DNA from: Sulfobacillus acidophilus
Lineage (GTDB): Bacteria; Bacillota; Sulfobacillia; Sulfobacillales; Sulfobacillaceae
Assembly: GCA_003023745.1 (NCBI GenBank)
Contig: PXYV01000044.1
Location: forward strand, 1-43,148
Direction: 5' to 3'
DNA: 43,148 nt
The notes under the pieces were generated by a model, which saw nothing but the letters and a program-made list of their open reading frames with translations, did no database searches and was not told the DNA's origin. Below are positions 26,382-35,569 of the stretch, one piece after another (position 1 is the first letter of the stretch; the number at the start of each line of letters is the position of its first letter). Both the position numbers and the translations under genes were made by a program.

Positions 26382-27322
26382 GTCGCTACATTGTGCGGCG
26401 GGTCGCGCTCGGTGTCGTGACCTTACTCCTCATGAGTGTGATTGTGTTCTTGTTGATTAATGCGGCGCCGGGCGGTCCGTCCGCCATTGTCAGCATGAAC
26501 GCGACCGCCGCGCAACGCGCCGCGCTGGAAAAGCTGTATGGACTCAATCAACCAATTTTTGTGCGGTATGTTCAATGGCTGACACAGGCTTTGCGCGGGA
26601 ATTTTGGCATTTCCTACTCGCTTCAGCAGCCGGTGTTGGAAGTGATCGGCGAATACTTTCCCAACACCGCGTTGCTCGCGGGCACTGCGCTCATCTTGGC
26701 AATGCTCATTGCCATCCCGTTGGGCACACAGGCCGCCATCCGGCGCAAGAGCTGGTTTGATCGCCTGGCGTCGGGGATCAATATGATCGGCCTCTCCGTG
26801 CCAGACTATTGGTTGGCCATTCTCGGGATTTTGGTGTTTTCAGCGTGGTTGCGGATCTTGCCTGCGTCTGGCATGAATGCCGCCAGTGGAGGCGGTGGCG
26901 GGGGTCTCATCGCGCACATGGTGCTGCCGGTGAGTGTGTTGACCTTTGTGTTTATGCCCAACATTTTCGTCATCGCCAAATCGAGCATGATCGAGGCCTT
27001 GCGTGCCGATTATATTCGGACCGCACGGGGCAAAGGCGCATCGGAACGTCGCGTCATATATGTGCATGCCCTGCGCAACGCCTTTAATCCGGTGCTGTCT
27101 GTCATTGGACTGGTGTTCGCCGTGCTGGTGGGCGGGGATGCTATTGTCGAAACGGTGTTTGCCTGGCCTGGCATTGGACATTTGATGGTGGATGCCACGA
27201 CGCAGCGGGATTATCCTGTAATGATGGGCGCAACCATGGTAATCGGGGCCAGCGTCATCTTCATTAATCTGGTGGTGGATTTGTTGTATGGATTGTTAGA
27301 CCCACGGGTGCGTTATGAATAA
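26378..27322 (+). CDS. ABC peptide transporter permease, DppB type
   Basis: A 314-residue membrane subunit starting at GTG 26378, overlapping the previous stop by four bases. It opens SRYIVRRVALGVVTLLLMSV and continues INAAPGGP and LEKLYGLNQPIFVRYVQWL, as DppB proteins do. About six hydrophobic segments are seen. The coupling motif is EALRADYIRTARGKGASERRV. The end, LLYGLLDPRVRYE, is the standard DppB C-terminus. It partners the next gene. Confidence 0.93.
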   Translation: MSRYIVRRVALGVVTLLLMSVIVFLLINAAPGGPSAIVSMNATAAQRAALEKLYGLNQPIFVRYVQWLTQALRGNFGISYSLQQPVLEVIGEYFPNTALLAGTALILAMLIAIPLGTQAAIRRKSWFDRLASGINMIGLSVPDYWLAILGILVFSAWLRILPASGMNAASGGGGGGLIAHMVLPVSVLTFVFMPNIFVIAKSSMIEALRADYIRTARGKGASERRVIYVHALRNAFNPVLSVIGLVFAVLVGGDAIVETVFAWPGIGHLMVDATTQRDYPVMMGATMVIGASVIFINLVVDLLYGLLDPRVRYE

Positions 27323-28178
27323 TCCGATGGTCTGGGAGCCGCTCGATGAGGGTGGCGACAAGACCCCGACCGCAAGCCGCGTCGGACGGTGGTTGCGCCG
27401 CAATCCCGGCGGAGCGGTGGCGGCGGGCGTCTTGCTTGTGATTTACCTTATTGTCTTTGTGGGACCGTTGATTTATCGGGTGTCACCGATTACGACGCAC
27501 CCAGTGCAGGCACTTTTGCCGCCCGGTCCGGGGCATCCGCTGGGGACGGATGATTTGGGCCGTGACGTATTGGCTCGTCTATTGGCCGGAGGACGTGTGT
27601 CGCTAATTGTAGGGGTGATGGCCATGGTCGTGTCGATTGTGGTGGGTGTGCTGGTGGGCGCGTTAGCGGGATTCTTTCGAGGCGTGGTCGAAATGGTGCT
27701 GATGCGGGTTGTTGACGCCGCCTTGGCCATTCCGGCGCTCATTCTCATTATGGTTGAGGTCACCTCGTTTGGTAACAGTCCGGCGATTATCATTTTGGTG
27801 ATTGGACTGGTGAACTGGCCGGCCATGGCGCGCGTGGCGTTTGGCGAAGTCTTGTCGCTGCGGGAGCGGACATTTGTCGAGGCTGCCTACGGATTGGGGG
27901 GGACGCGGAGCTGGATTCTTCGGCGCCACATTATTCCGCAGTTAATCCCTTCGATTTTGTCGATGGCGACATTAACAATTGCATGGTCCATCTTGCTGGA
28001 ATCGGCGTTGAGTTTCCTGGGCTTAGGTATTCAACCGCCGCTCGCTTCCTGGGGGAGCATGTTGCAAAATGCACAAACTTATGTTTTTGTCGACCCCATC
28101 TTAGCGGTATTTCCGGGGTTGATGATTCTCATTACCGTGTTGTCGTTTAACGCATTGGGCAACGCATTACGGGACTAG
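27315..28178 (+). CDS. ABC peptide transporter permease, DppC type
   Basis: A 287-residue membrane subunit. The ATG at 27315 overlaps the end of the DppB-type gene by eight bases. A basic N-terminus (VGRWLRRNPGGAVAAGVLL) is followed by HPLGTDDLGRDVLARLLAGG, a DppC signature. The coupling segment is FVEAAYGLGGTRSWILRRHI, and SALSFLGLGIQPPLASWGSM is the conserved last periplasmic loop. No DppD/DppF ATPase genes follow, so the importer must borrow ATPases encoded elsewhere. Confidence 0.93.
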   Translation: MNNPMVWEPLDEGGDKTPTASRVGRWLRRNPGGAVAAGVLLVIYLIVFVGPLIYRVSPITTHPVQALLPPGPGHPLGTDDLGRDVLARLLAGGRVSLIVGVMAMVVSIVVGVLVGALAGFFRGVVEMVLMRVVDAALAIPALILIMVEVTSFGNSPAIIILVIGLVNWPAMARVAFGEVLSLRERTFVEAAYGLGGTRSWILRRHIIPQLIPSILSMATLTIAWSILLESALSFLGLGIQPPLASWGSMLQNAQTYVFVDPILAVFPGLMILITVLSFNALGNALRD

Positions 28179-28203
28179 GGTGAAAGGTAGGAGGATTCGA
28201 GCG

Positions 28204-28350
28204 ATGGAGTCAGTGTCTGGCGAGTCGTTGACCAGTGAGGAACACCGTCTTTACGAGGCTGAATGCCTCGCGCTGGCACGCGTAATAGCCGTGCTCGAGC
28301 GAATGGAAACGGTGCGGCCGTGGATCGCAGGTTGGGATATTCTATGTTAA
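28204..28350 (+). CDS. Small protein translationally coupled to the amidase
   Basis: A 48-residue frame (MESVSGESLTSEEHRLYEA start) with TAGGAGG eight bases before its ATG; its TAA overlaps the amidase ATG in ATGTTAA. The centre is one helix (EECxLALARVIAVLERM-like). Amidases of the GatA/AtzE class often have a small helical partner (GatC, AtzG) encoded just upstream, and the position and helix fit such a role, but no diagnostic motif confirms it. Confidence 0.5.
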   Translation: MESVSGESLTSEEHRLYEAECLALARVIAVLERMETVRPWIAGWDILC

Positions 28351-29663
28351 GAGGCCAGATTGAGATGCTTCGGCACCAGTATCTCACGCAGAAGACGACC
28401 CCTACGGCGATCATGGCGCGCCACATTGCGGCGGCGCAGGAATTGGGTACCACCTTAAACGCATTCACACAGGTGCTAGACGCAACGGCGATGCGCGAGG
28501 CTCACGCATCGACGATGCGCTATCGCATGGGACAGCCGCTGTCAGCATTAGACGGTATACCCGTATCGGTCAAGGACTTGTTGCATGTGGCAGGAACGCC
28601 GACCGGGGCGGGGTCGCGGGCTTATTCGTCAGCGGTGCAAGATCGCGATGCGGCACTGGTGACGCAGCTCCGGCAGGCGGGTGCGATTATCATGGGGAAA
28701 ACCAATTTGTTGGAGTTTGCGTTCGGATTAGTCCATCCCGCGCTCGGCCCCGTTCATAATCCCTGGGATCTGACCCTCACCATGGGCGGATCAAGCAGTG
28801 GTGCTGCGGCCGCTGTGGCGGCGGGCATCGGGGTGGTGGCCGTGGGTACGGATACCGCGGGATCGATTCGCAATCCGGCTGCGCTGGGAGGTGTTGTGGG
28901 CTTTAAACCGAGCTATGGCTTCTATTCGCCAGAGGGGTTGATCCCCTTATCGCCCAGTTTAGATCATCTGGGGTGGATCGCCCCGACGGTCGCAGACATC
29001 CGTACGGTCACCGAAACCCTGGGACTGGTGCCGCGGGATCCCGGGGATCGTCCGCATGTGGTGGTGGCCGATTTGGGCTTCACCCAGCCCGATGTCCGGG
29101 ATTTGACACAGCGCCTGGTGACGGCGATGTCGGCCATTGCCGACGTCCAAGACGGGTTTGTGTTTGCTTGGGACCAGGCGAATGCGGCGGCGCTCGTGCT
29201 GATTACGGCGGAGGCGTACGCCGTTCATCGCGACTGGCTCCGTACACGGTGGGCGAACTATAGTGTCGGCACCCGAGCGCGGCTGTTGGCTGGATCGCGC
29301 ATTACCACCGCCGAGTATCTCCGAGCGCGTCAGGTCCGGGCGTGGTTACAGGCGGAATGGCTGCGTCGAACGGTCGATTGGGACTTTGTGGTGTTGCCCA
29401 CCCTGCCGAGCGTCGCGCAACCCGAATCGCGAACGGGGGATGAGGAGTTGGCTTCGGCGACGCTGTACACCAGCACTTTTGCGCTCCTGGGGCTGCCTGC
29501 CATCAGCGTGCCGTCTGGCCTGACTCCCGCCAATCGACCCGCAGGGCTCCAAATTGTGGGCCGTCCTGGACATGATGCCGAACTCTTGGCGTTTGCGGCC
29601 CAAGTAGAGGCAATTCGCGGCCCACTGCCGCGCCCGCCACATTATGCATACATCATAGACTAA
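28344..29663 (+). CDS. Amidase-signature family hydrolase
   Basis: A 439-residue amidase. The ATG at 28344 overlaps the stop of the small upstream gene. The Ser-cisSer-Lys triad is visible: Lys in IPVSVKDLLHVAGTPT, the cis-Ser in MGGSSSGAAAAVAAGIG and the nucleophile Ser in GTDTAGSIRNPAALGGVVG. GFKPSYGFYSPEGLIPLSPSLD-HLGWIAPTV follows, as in the family. These enzymes cleave amide bonds of small molecules or act as GatA. With no GatB in view and a peptide importer beside it, it is probably catabolic, releasing ammonia or an amino acid from an imported amide. Confidence 0.9.
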   Translation: MLRGQIEMLRHQYLTQKTTPTAIMARHIAAAQELGTTLNAFTQVLDATAMREAHASTMRYRMGQPLSALDGIPVSVKDLLHVAGTPTGAGSRAYSSAVQDRDAALVTQLRQAGAIIMGKTNLLEFAFGLVHPALGPVHNPWDLTLTMGGSSSGAAAAVAAGIGVVAVGTDTAGSIRNPAALGGVVGFKPSYGFYSPEGLIPLSPSLDHLGWIAPTVADIRTVTETLGLVPRDPGDRPHVVVADLGFTQPDVRDLTQRLVTAMSAIADVQDGFVFAWDQANAAALVLITAEAYAVHRDWLRTRWANYSVGTRARLLAGSRITTAEYLRARQVRAWLQAEWLRRTVDWDFVVLPTLPSVAQPESRTGDEELASATLYTSTFALLGLPAISVPSGLTPANRPAGLQIVGRPGHDAELLAFAAQVEAIRGPLPRPPHYAYIID

Positions 29664-29684
29664 GCGAAAAGGACGGCGAGGCCA

Positions 29685-30893
29685 ATGTATCATTCCTATG
29701 GGTACTTAGAAGACGGCAAGGACTTGCGGACGTTTCGGTTTCCGCCCCAGCTGCGGCGGGTGCCCAGCCAGGGCGTACCAGTGACGGAGGATCAAGAAGC
29801 GCGCGTGCATGCATTGATGAACCAGTATGTCATGATCTCCTTGCACGACCATCCCACGTTAGTTCCCGAGGACATTTTTGAATTGCCGGACCTCATTCGC
29901 CAGGGACGGGATTTTACTGGCTATGAAGGGTTGCGGGCATCCGGATTGCATGTGGTCTTCGACAATATGCTGGATGGCACGTCCATGATTACGTCACACC
30001 ATGGCTGGAAGTGGGATGATGTGCTCTACGATTTAGGCATGCGATTTTCGGACTTGGCCCATCAGAATACGGTGCGGGTCATCAGGCGATACCACGACAT
30101 CGCGGCCGTCAAAGCGGCTGGTCAGGTCGGCTTGGTGTTTGCGGTGGAAGGCGGTGCACCTATTGAGCACGAACTGGATCGCGTGGACATCCTCTACGGA
30201 TTCGGAGTGCGCATGATGGGGTTGGTCTACAGTGAAAGCAACGCCCTCGGGAGCGGCCTGAAGGAGGTTCGCGATGGCGGACTGACGCAATTCGGCCGGG
30301 CCGTGGTGCGTCGCATGAATCAGTTAGGGATGGCGATTGATGTGTCGCACACAGGAGACCGGACGGCACTCGACGCGATTGCGTGCAGTGATGTGCCGGT
30401 CTTCGTAACTCATGCGGGGGCCCGCGCATTATGGGATACGCCGCGAATGAAACCGGACGCTGTCATTCAAGCGATCGCCGACAAAGGGGGGGTCTTTGGC
30501 ATTGAAGCAGCTCCCCATACCACCTTAACCGCCGAGTATCCGCGACATTGTCTGGACGGCGTGATGCAACATTTTGAGTATGTCGCCAACCTCGTGGGGC
30601 TCGAGCATGTTGCATTCGGTCCCGATACCTTGTTCGGCGATCACGCTGGGTTGCATCAGGTGTTTGCCCAGGCCATGTCGTTAGACACGGCCCAGGCAGG
30701 ACTTTCGTTTCCTACGGTTCCCTACGTAGACGGCTTAGAAAACCCGGCAGAATTCCCCAACATTATTCGTTGGCTGGTGGTTCATGGCTATCGCGATGCC
30801 GACATCGCAGCGGTGGCGGGTGGGAACATCCTCCGGGTACTAGCCCAGGTTTGGGGTGAGGAGGGTACGACAGGGTTGTGCCGTGACAACTAG
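29685..30893 (+). CDS. Membrane dipeptidase-like protein, peptidase family M19 (copy 2)
   Basis: A 402-residue M19 protein closing the operon, 21 bases after the amidase. It is a clear paralogue of the copy at 23519: ISLHDHPTLVPED, GRDFTGYEGLRASGLHVVFD, VEGGAPIEHELDRVDILYGF, GLVYSESNALGSGLKEVRDG, DVSHTGDRTALDAI and VTHAGARALWDTPRMKPD recur almost unchanged. This copy keeps EGG at the bridging-glutamate motif and SHTG, closer to the family norm than copy 1 (EAAT, AHTG). The two probably arose by duplication around the transporter genes and may differ in substrate. Confidence 0.9.
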   Translation: MYHSYGYLEDGKDLRTFRFPPQLRRVPSQGVPVTEDQEARVHALMNQYVMISLHDHPTLVPEDIFELPDLIRQGRDFTGYEGLRASGLHVVFDNMLDGTSMITSHHGWKWDDVLYDLGMRFSDLAHQNTVRVIRRYHDIAAVKAAGQVGLVFAVEGGAPIEHELDRVDILYGFGVRMMGLVYSESNALGSGLKEVRDGGLTQFGRAVVRRMNQLGMAIDVSHTGDRTALDAIACSDVPVFVTHAGARALWDTPRMKPDAVIQAIADKGGVFGIEAAPHTTLTAEYPRHCLDGVMQHFEYVANLVGLEHVAFGPDTLFGDHAGLHQVFAQAMSLDTAQAGLSFPTVPYVDGLENPAEFPNIIRWLVVHGYRDADIAAVAGGNILRVLAQVWGEEGTTGLCRDN

Positions 30894-32148
30894 AAGCCGA
30901 CAACGGGGCTTGGACCAATGCGTGTGGGGCGTTGCGGACTTTGAACGACGGTGGAGGCGGAGCATTGTTTTTAATCCCTGCACGCGAAACGTTATTCATC
31001 GCGGCCATTGATAGCCGGGGTGAAGTCGATTGGGTGAGGTGCCAACAGGCGTTCTTCCGCGGTGTTCCTGGTTTTTGGGGGCCAGTATAGACCCTCCGGT
31101 GATGGCGGCGTTGCGTAATAGCGTCACCGGGTTAATCCTATGATGACGTTTCCCAAGAGGCCTAAGTTTCGTTTGGGATAGGGGAGTTCGGTCGTCAATA
31201 TCCCCGTATCCGCCGATGGCAATCTTTGACAAAGCCTGTAGCTGACCATTCTGACTTAGATCGAACGGGTTCTCTGGTCCCTTTCGATGCACTCGGGAGA
31301 AGCTTGTTACAGACGTCGTCGCGACGGGAGATTAGTCTCGTATAAGCGGGCCGATGGCGGCTCTCCACTAGAGAGTGTAACCGCCCACAAGGGAATAGGC
31401 GGGTGCCTGAAAACTGGCCCTATAGCCGACTTCACCGCCAGACAGAAGACCCTCCAGTTCTTGAAAGAACCGCCACCAATCTGGCGGGAATTGACAGCGT
31501 CGTTGCTCGAAATCTGGGAGGCTTTTTGTTTAAAGAAGAGCCGTGTTGTCGGTATTGAACCAGTTGTACTCTTGATTGACCGCAATATCTTTGCACCGTT
31601 GTGGTCATTTGCTACGGGATGTGCTGGTAATCGCGATCTTCTTGGAATTTGGATAATGATAGGCCATCCGACGCAATCAAATCAAATCTGTTGTTGCGCC
31701 AACTCGACTTTGGAGGCCAGACAAATCCGGATAACCAGAGGAAGCGTGAGTTCAGAAAAAGTCGAGCCTCAACGAGCGCTATCCGAAAGCAGGCGATAGA
31801 TCGTTTGAGGCTTAATTCAGACCGCGCTCATCAGGACGAGCAAGTGAATGCCAGGGGATAGGGCTGCGTCGGATCGCCGCCTCGACAAACCATTGCAATT
31901 ATCGAAGAAGGGTTTATTTCACAAATTTTGTCTAATGTCTTGACAATGAGTATTCTTGGTTGCTTAATTGGTATTAAGGATGGACCAGAATACAACTTAT
32001 TCAAATGAAGGCATAAGGGAAACATATTAGTCTGTGGGCTTATAGCAGTTGTATTCTACCCTCCGTACACCGCGCAGCTTTTCCAGTATCACTAACGCAT
32101 TGCCAGCATGCGTCGTCTAAAGTCATTGAGAGGCAAAGGAGGTGCAGA
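30894..32148. other. Long intergenic stretch, probably decayed
   Basis: About 1.25 kb with no gene I can support. A plus-strand stretch near 31440-31620 reads protein-like (FLKEPPPIWRELTASLLEIW) but has no start, ribosome site or known motif and may be a gene relic. The right end holds the promoter of the XapX operon and a ~180-base leader. Confidence 0.4.
31940..31969 (+). promoter_or_regulatory. Candidate promoter of the XapX/acetamidase operon
   Basis: TTGACA (31940-31945) is a perfect -35 box; TTAATT (31964-31969) is a weak -10 box after 18 bases. The first start codon is 180 bases downstream, so a closer promoter is also possible. Confidence 0.35.
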
Positions 32149-32391
32149 ATGCAGTATGTATACTTCGGTAAAACCGAGCTCAAAGCGTTAATTGTAGGAC
32201 TGATTACCGGGGCGCTATATGGAGTGCTCAATCTCCCCATCCCAGCCCCCAACGTGTTAGGTGGCAATCTTGCCATTTTGTTCACGTTCATTGGACTCGT
32301 GATTGTCGGTCTGTGGCGCCATGAGATAAAGTTGGGTCGGCCGCCGTCCGCTAATGCAAAAACCGATTCGAACATCAGTTCAGGACAGTAG
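32149..32391 (+). CDS. XapX-domain (DUF1427) small membrane protein, copy 1
   Basis: An 80-residue protein with AAAGGAGG before the ATG. The XapX domain spans residues ~10-62: LKALIVGLITGALYGVLNLP, then IPAPNVLGGNLAILFTFIGL, two hydrophobic segments joined by the family's P-x-PAP turn. The tail is hydrophilic. XapX proteins are small membrane proteins of unknown function often beside transporters or hydrolases. A second copy follows 85 bases on, then an acetamidase gene, so the pair may form a channel or helper for amide or ammonia movement; that is inference. Confidence 0.8.
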   Translation: MQYVYFGKTELKALIVGLITGALYGVLNLPIPAPNVLGGNLAILFTFIGLVIVGLWRHEIKLGRPPSANAKTDSNISSGQ

Positions 32392-32476
32392 CCATAAGGT
32401 GACCTCTGAATAGTGCATGAACAACTCTGACGTTTTGGGTTTGCTAAATTTCACTTAAGAAAAGGAGCGGGCGATT

Positions 32477-32671
32477 GTGGACCAAATTGGAATTGGCGTT
32501 ACTGAACTAGCCGCTGCGGGAGTAGGACTGTTTACGGGGTTGATTTATTCGATACTCCGTGCACCGATTCCGGCTCCAAATGTGCTGGGAGGAATTTTGG
32601 CGATATGGGGCACGTTTGCCGGATTGGTCATTGTTCAGCTATTTGAACATCATGTCGTATTCTTTTTATAG
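32477..32671 (+). CDS. XapX-domain (DUF1427) small membrane protein, copy 2
   Basis: A 64-residue protein with AAAGGAG nine bases before its GTG. ELAAAGVGLFTGLIYSILRA then PIPAPNVLGGILAIWGTFAG is again the whole XapX domain, sharing the PIPAPNVLGG turn exactly with copy 1. It lacks the hydrophilic tail and ends soon after the second membrane segment. The acetamidase gene begins 15 bases later. The two XapX proteins are different enough to be partners rather than a fresh duplication. Confidence 0.8.
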   Translation: MDQIGIGVTELAAAGVGLFTGLIYSILRAPIPAPNVLGGILAIWGTFAGLVIVQLFEHHVVFFL

Positions 32672-32686
32672 GTAGGAGGGTTAGAC

Positions 32687-33715
32687 GTGGCAGAACCAAA
32701 ATTTCATGTTTTGCGAGCTACCCCCCAAACGGTGCAATGGGGGTACTTTGACCGAACGGTGTCTCCGGTATTGACCATCAATTCGGGGGATGTCGTGTTG
32801 ATGGAATCCCTGACACATCATGCTGGAGATGCACCAGATCTCATGATGGATAAGAACGTCCAACACGTATATGACTCAATTTCTAGTGCGGATCGGGGGC
32901 CAGGGGTCCATATTGTGACCGGCCCTATTTTTGTGCGGGGTGCCGAAGTCGGCGACGTACTGGAATGTCGGGTCCTGAGTTTGCAACCGCGCTTACCGTA
33001 CGGATCGAATTTTGAGGCAAACTGGGGCCTCCTGTACGAAGAATTTGGCCACACAGAACACGTAGTGATCTGGCAAGCAGACGTCTCTCGAGGAGTTGCA
33101 CGCGCCGTGTTCCAATATCCTTTCCCCGGAAAGCTAGAAATCCCTGGGACCATCACAGATCCATCCAGTGTTGAACGTCGGCCTGCACTTTCGCAAATAT
33201 CCATTCCGCTTAGGTTACATCTGGGTACCGCAGGGGTGGCACCCGCGGAAGATGGTCGTGTCAGCACCATTCCACCGGGCCAGTTCGGGGGGAATGTGGA
33301 CAATCGCTGGTTTGGTCCAGGCACCTCCATGTACTATCCGGTACTCAATACTGGGGCATTGTTTTGGGCAGGCGACTCGCACTTCGCCGAAGGCGATGGC
33401 GAAATTAGTGGTACTGCGATTGAGGGGCATCTTGACGCTACCCTCCAGTTGATTGTTCACAAAGGGCTGCGTATTCATAATCCCGTGTTGCAAACACCGG
33501 ATACATGGATGTGTCACGCATTTCATCGCGATCTCAATGAGGCCATGCGTCTGGCAGCTTTGGAAGCGATCGACTTTCTCGTCGCCCGGGAAAATCTGAC
33601 AAGGCAGGAGGCGTATTCCCTACTTAGCGTGGCGGGTGACTTTCACGTAACGCAAGTGGTGGATGATGTCAAAGGCATCCATGCAGTTATACGTCGGGAC
33701 TTTCGTAGGCCATAA
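32687..33715 (+). CDS. Acetamidase/formamidase-family protein
   Basis: A 342-residue FmdA/AmdA-family hydrolase. GGAGGG lies seven bases before the GTG. SPVLTINSGDVVLMESLTHH at residues ~24-43, GPIFVRGAEVGDVLECRVLS, the central PPGQFGGNVDN (family form PPxxxGGNxD) and GALFWAGDSHFAEGDGEISG are clear signatures. These enzymes hydrolyse formamide or short amides to ammonia and a carboxylate. The gene follows two XapX genes and precedes a GntR gene, forming an amide-use cassette. A hairpin at 33758 ends the transcript. Confidence 0.92.
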   Translation: MAEPKFHVLRATPQTVQWGYFDRTVSPVLTINSGDVVLMESLTHHAGDAPDLMMDKNVQHVYDSISSADRGPGVHIVTGPIFVRGAEVGDVLECRVLSLQPRLPYGSNFEANWGLLYEEFGHTEHVVIWQADVSRGVARAVFQYPFPGKLEIPGTITDPSSVERRPALSQISIPLRLHLGTAGVAPAEDGRVSTIPPGQFGGNVDNRWFGPGTSMYYPVLNTGALFWAGDSHFAEGDGEISGTAIEGHLDATLQLIVHKGLRIHNPVLQTPDTWMCHAFHRDLNEAMRLAALEAIDFLVARENLTRQEAYSLLSVAGDFHVTQVVDDVKGIHAVIRRDFRRP

Positions 33716-33757
33716 GTACGTTTGTTGGGTTATCGGAGAGTGACCAATCAGGCCGTT

Positions 33758-33785
33758 CAAGAGCCATACTCAGCGATGGCTCTTG
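33758..33785 (+). terminator. Terminator-like hairpin after the acetamidase gene
   Basis: CAAGAGCCAT (33758-33767) and ATGGCTCTTG (33776-33785) form a perfect 10-bp stem with an eight-base loop, followed by TCCTTATTTAC, a weak T-rich tail. It separates the acetamidase gene from the GntR gene. Confidence 0.65.
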
Positions 33786-33890
33786 TCCTTATTTACTTGG
33801 TGCACCGTAAACTCACCTTATCATTGGTAGATGGTATACTTCGAACAAGCAGGAGTGTGGTTTTCTCTCACTATAACAGGAGTGTTTCAA

Positions 33891-34616
33891 TTGAAATTTG
33901 AGCCGATTCGTCCGATCAGTTTAGTGGATATGATTGTGCATCGTCTTGAGGAAATGATGCTCCAAGGAGAGCTGAGCCCTGGCGAACGGTTGCCTCCGGA
34001 ACGCGACTTGGCACGCTCGATGCAAGTCAGCCGAACGTCTCTACGTCAAGCATTAGCCATTTTAAAGAACCGGGGACTCATCCACGTGAGGGCTGGTTCA
34101 GGAAGCTATACACAGGCAGAACCTGGCGCACTGGTGATAACAGACCTGGCCGGCGAGCTCGGGTCGTTTAAAGAGCGGGTTCTTAATCCCATGGAAGTAC
34201 GAAGATTATTGGAGCCTCAAATTGCCCGGTTGGCTGGCGAACGAGCGACATCAGAAGATGTGGAAATCATGGCACTATTGATTGCGGCCCAAGAAAGACA
34301 AGCGGCGGCAGGAAAAATTTTTATTGAGGAAGATATTGCTTTCCATCAACAAATTGTGATCAGTATCAACAATCAAATTTTACTACGGATTATGGATGAC
34401 GTACAACTTCGACTTCGGGACAGTCGCGAGATCTCGCTGAGTTCTCCGGCCGGCGCACAAGCGTCGCTGGAAGGACATAAACGAATCTATGACGCCATTC
34501 GTAACCACCAGCCTGATGCGGCTTACGAAGCGATGGCCAATCATATCGAAACCGTCGCTAACTTGATATTGGCAAACCTAACGCACGAGCGGAGAAGCGC
34601 CCCATCCCACGATTGA
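33891..34616 (+). CDS. GntR/FadR-family transcriptional regulator
   Basis: A 241-residue regulator starting at TTG 33891, chosen because AGGAG lies eight bases upstream and the conserved start (FEPIRPISLVDMIVHRLEEM) begins there. The winged helix includes GERLPPERDLARSMQVSRTS and LRQALAILKNRGLIHVRAGS. Residues ~95-225 are a helical FCD effector domain with EEDIAFHQQIVIS and the later histidines (GHKRIYDAI, ANHIETV) that bind metal in this class. A TATACT box at 33834-33839 is a likely -10. It probably regulates the amide cassette upstream. It differs clearly from the GntR protein at 10261. Confidence 0.9.
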   Translation: MKFEPIRPISLVDMIVHRLEEMMLQGELSPGERLPPERDLARSMQVSRTSLRQALAILKNRGLIHVRAGSGSYTQAEPGALVITDLAGELGSFKERVLNPMEVRRLLEPQIARLAGERATSEDVEIMALLIAAQERQAAAGKIFIEEDIAFHQQIVISINNQILLRIMDDVQLRLRDSREISLSSPAGAQASLEGHKRIYDAIRNHQPDAAYEAMANHIETVANLILANLTHERRSAPSHD

Positions 34617-34875
34617 CACTAAACGGCCTTTCATAACTTGACCAAGCACGGCTGTGGATAAGTACCGCCCTTGATCATGTGCTTCTCAACGGTCTGACCA
34701 CGGTTCTGAGGGACCGATCTACACGCCCTGGCAACGCGATGCCCGGCGAACGCCTTTTGGTCGTTCGCCCGACCGCTGGGACCTTATGTCGCCATCCCGT
34801 ACCCATGGCTCGGAGATCGTCGCGTGAACGTAAAAATTCCTCCTGCATTTTTCACCAACATGGCCTCAGCCAAAT

Positions 34876-35524
34876 TTGATGCGTCAGCACTGTCATTTGT
34901 GCAAGACCTCGTCAAAGTGGTGGGAAGCCCTGATACGCCTTAACGCCCATATCCCAGCTAAACTTTTTTCGATCCTCTGCTATCGTGGGTCTATTCATAC
35001 GGACACAGCAAGGATTCGAGGTCGGGCCGTGCCACACTGGACGGCAACTCTCGAAGTTTGACCGATCCGCTCCGAGGAGCGGAATTTGTGGCGTCAGTTG
35101 GTGGCCACCGATCATTATTGATTGTATTCGGGATTTTGCGGGTTGGTGGGTGATTCGCGGTATTATGTCGCGTGTGTCGAGAACGAATGACTGACCTTGT
35201 TGGGATGGGTCACCGCAGCATGGATGGGCCGTCCCTGGGATCAATGGATCGGGTGGACCCGCTTTGTCGTAGACAATACGCGATTCCTGATTTTATCGGG
35301 GGTGCAGGTACCGTATTTAGCGTCGAAAGTGCTCGTGCTCAATACCCGGTGTCTGGGCCCCGATAGGCAGGCCGTCTACGGGCATCTCGCTCGTGCTGGC
35401 CGAAACCTTTGTGGATCCGGCCTGCTTCGCGGGAAGGAGTTATCGCGAGGCGGAGCGTCAGTACTTAGGAGACACGCATTCGTTGGCCTCCCTACCTAAG
35501 ACCCGACTCCCGAAAATCGGCTGA
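34876..35524 (+). pseudogene. DUF4338 (DruA-like) gene, multiply broken
   Basis: One frame reads EERNLWRQLVATDHY then, past a TGA, LYSGFCGLVGDSRYYVACVE, past another TGA, LTLLGWVTAAWMGRPWDQWI-GWTRFVVDNTRFLILSGVQVPYLASKVL. A frameshift follows, and the next frame gives LAETFVDPACFAGRSYREA and QYLGDTHS. This is the DUF4338 pattern (LxxxHHYLG, WxLxxRDxxIGW, NtRFLILPwVrVpnLASkvL, ETFVDpxxFxGtcYraANW). At least three in-frame stops and one frameshift kill it. DUF4338 proteins include DruA of the Druantia phage-defence system and many proteins linked to mobile elements, so this is probably a relic of a mobile or defence segment. Confidence 0.65.
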
Positions 35525-35569
35525 CTCACGTCACGACTTTGACGTTATCTTGGCAGCCTAAAGATTTAC

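Noticed and set aside
31287..31799. 170-residue plus-strand frame
   Set aside because: Only its middle looks protein-like; there is no ribosome site and no family motif, so it is described as part of the decayed gap.
35118..35190. TGA codons in the DUF4338 frame as recoded codons
   Set aside because: They do not fall at conserved cysteines, and a frameshift and further stops show ordinary decay.
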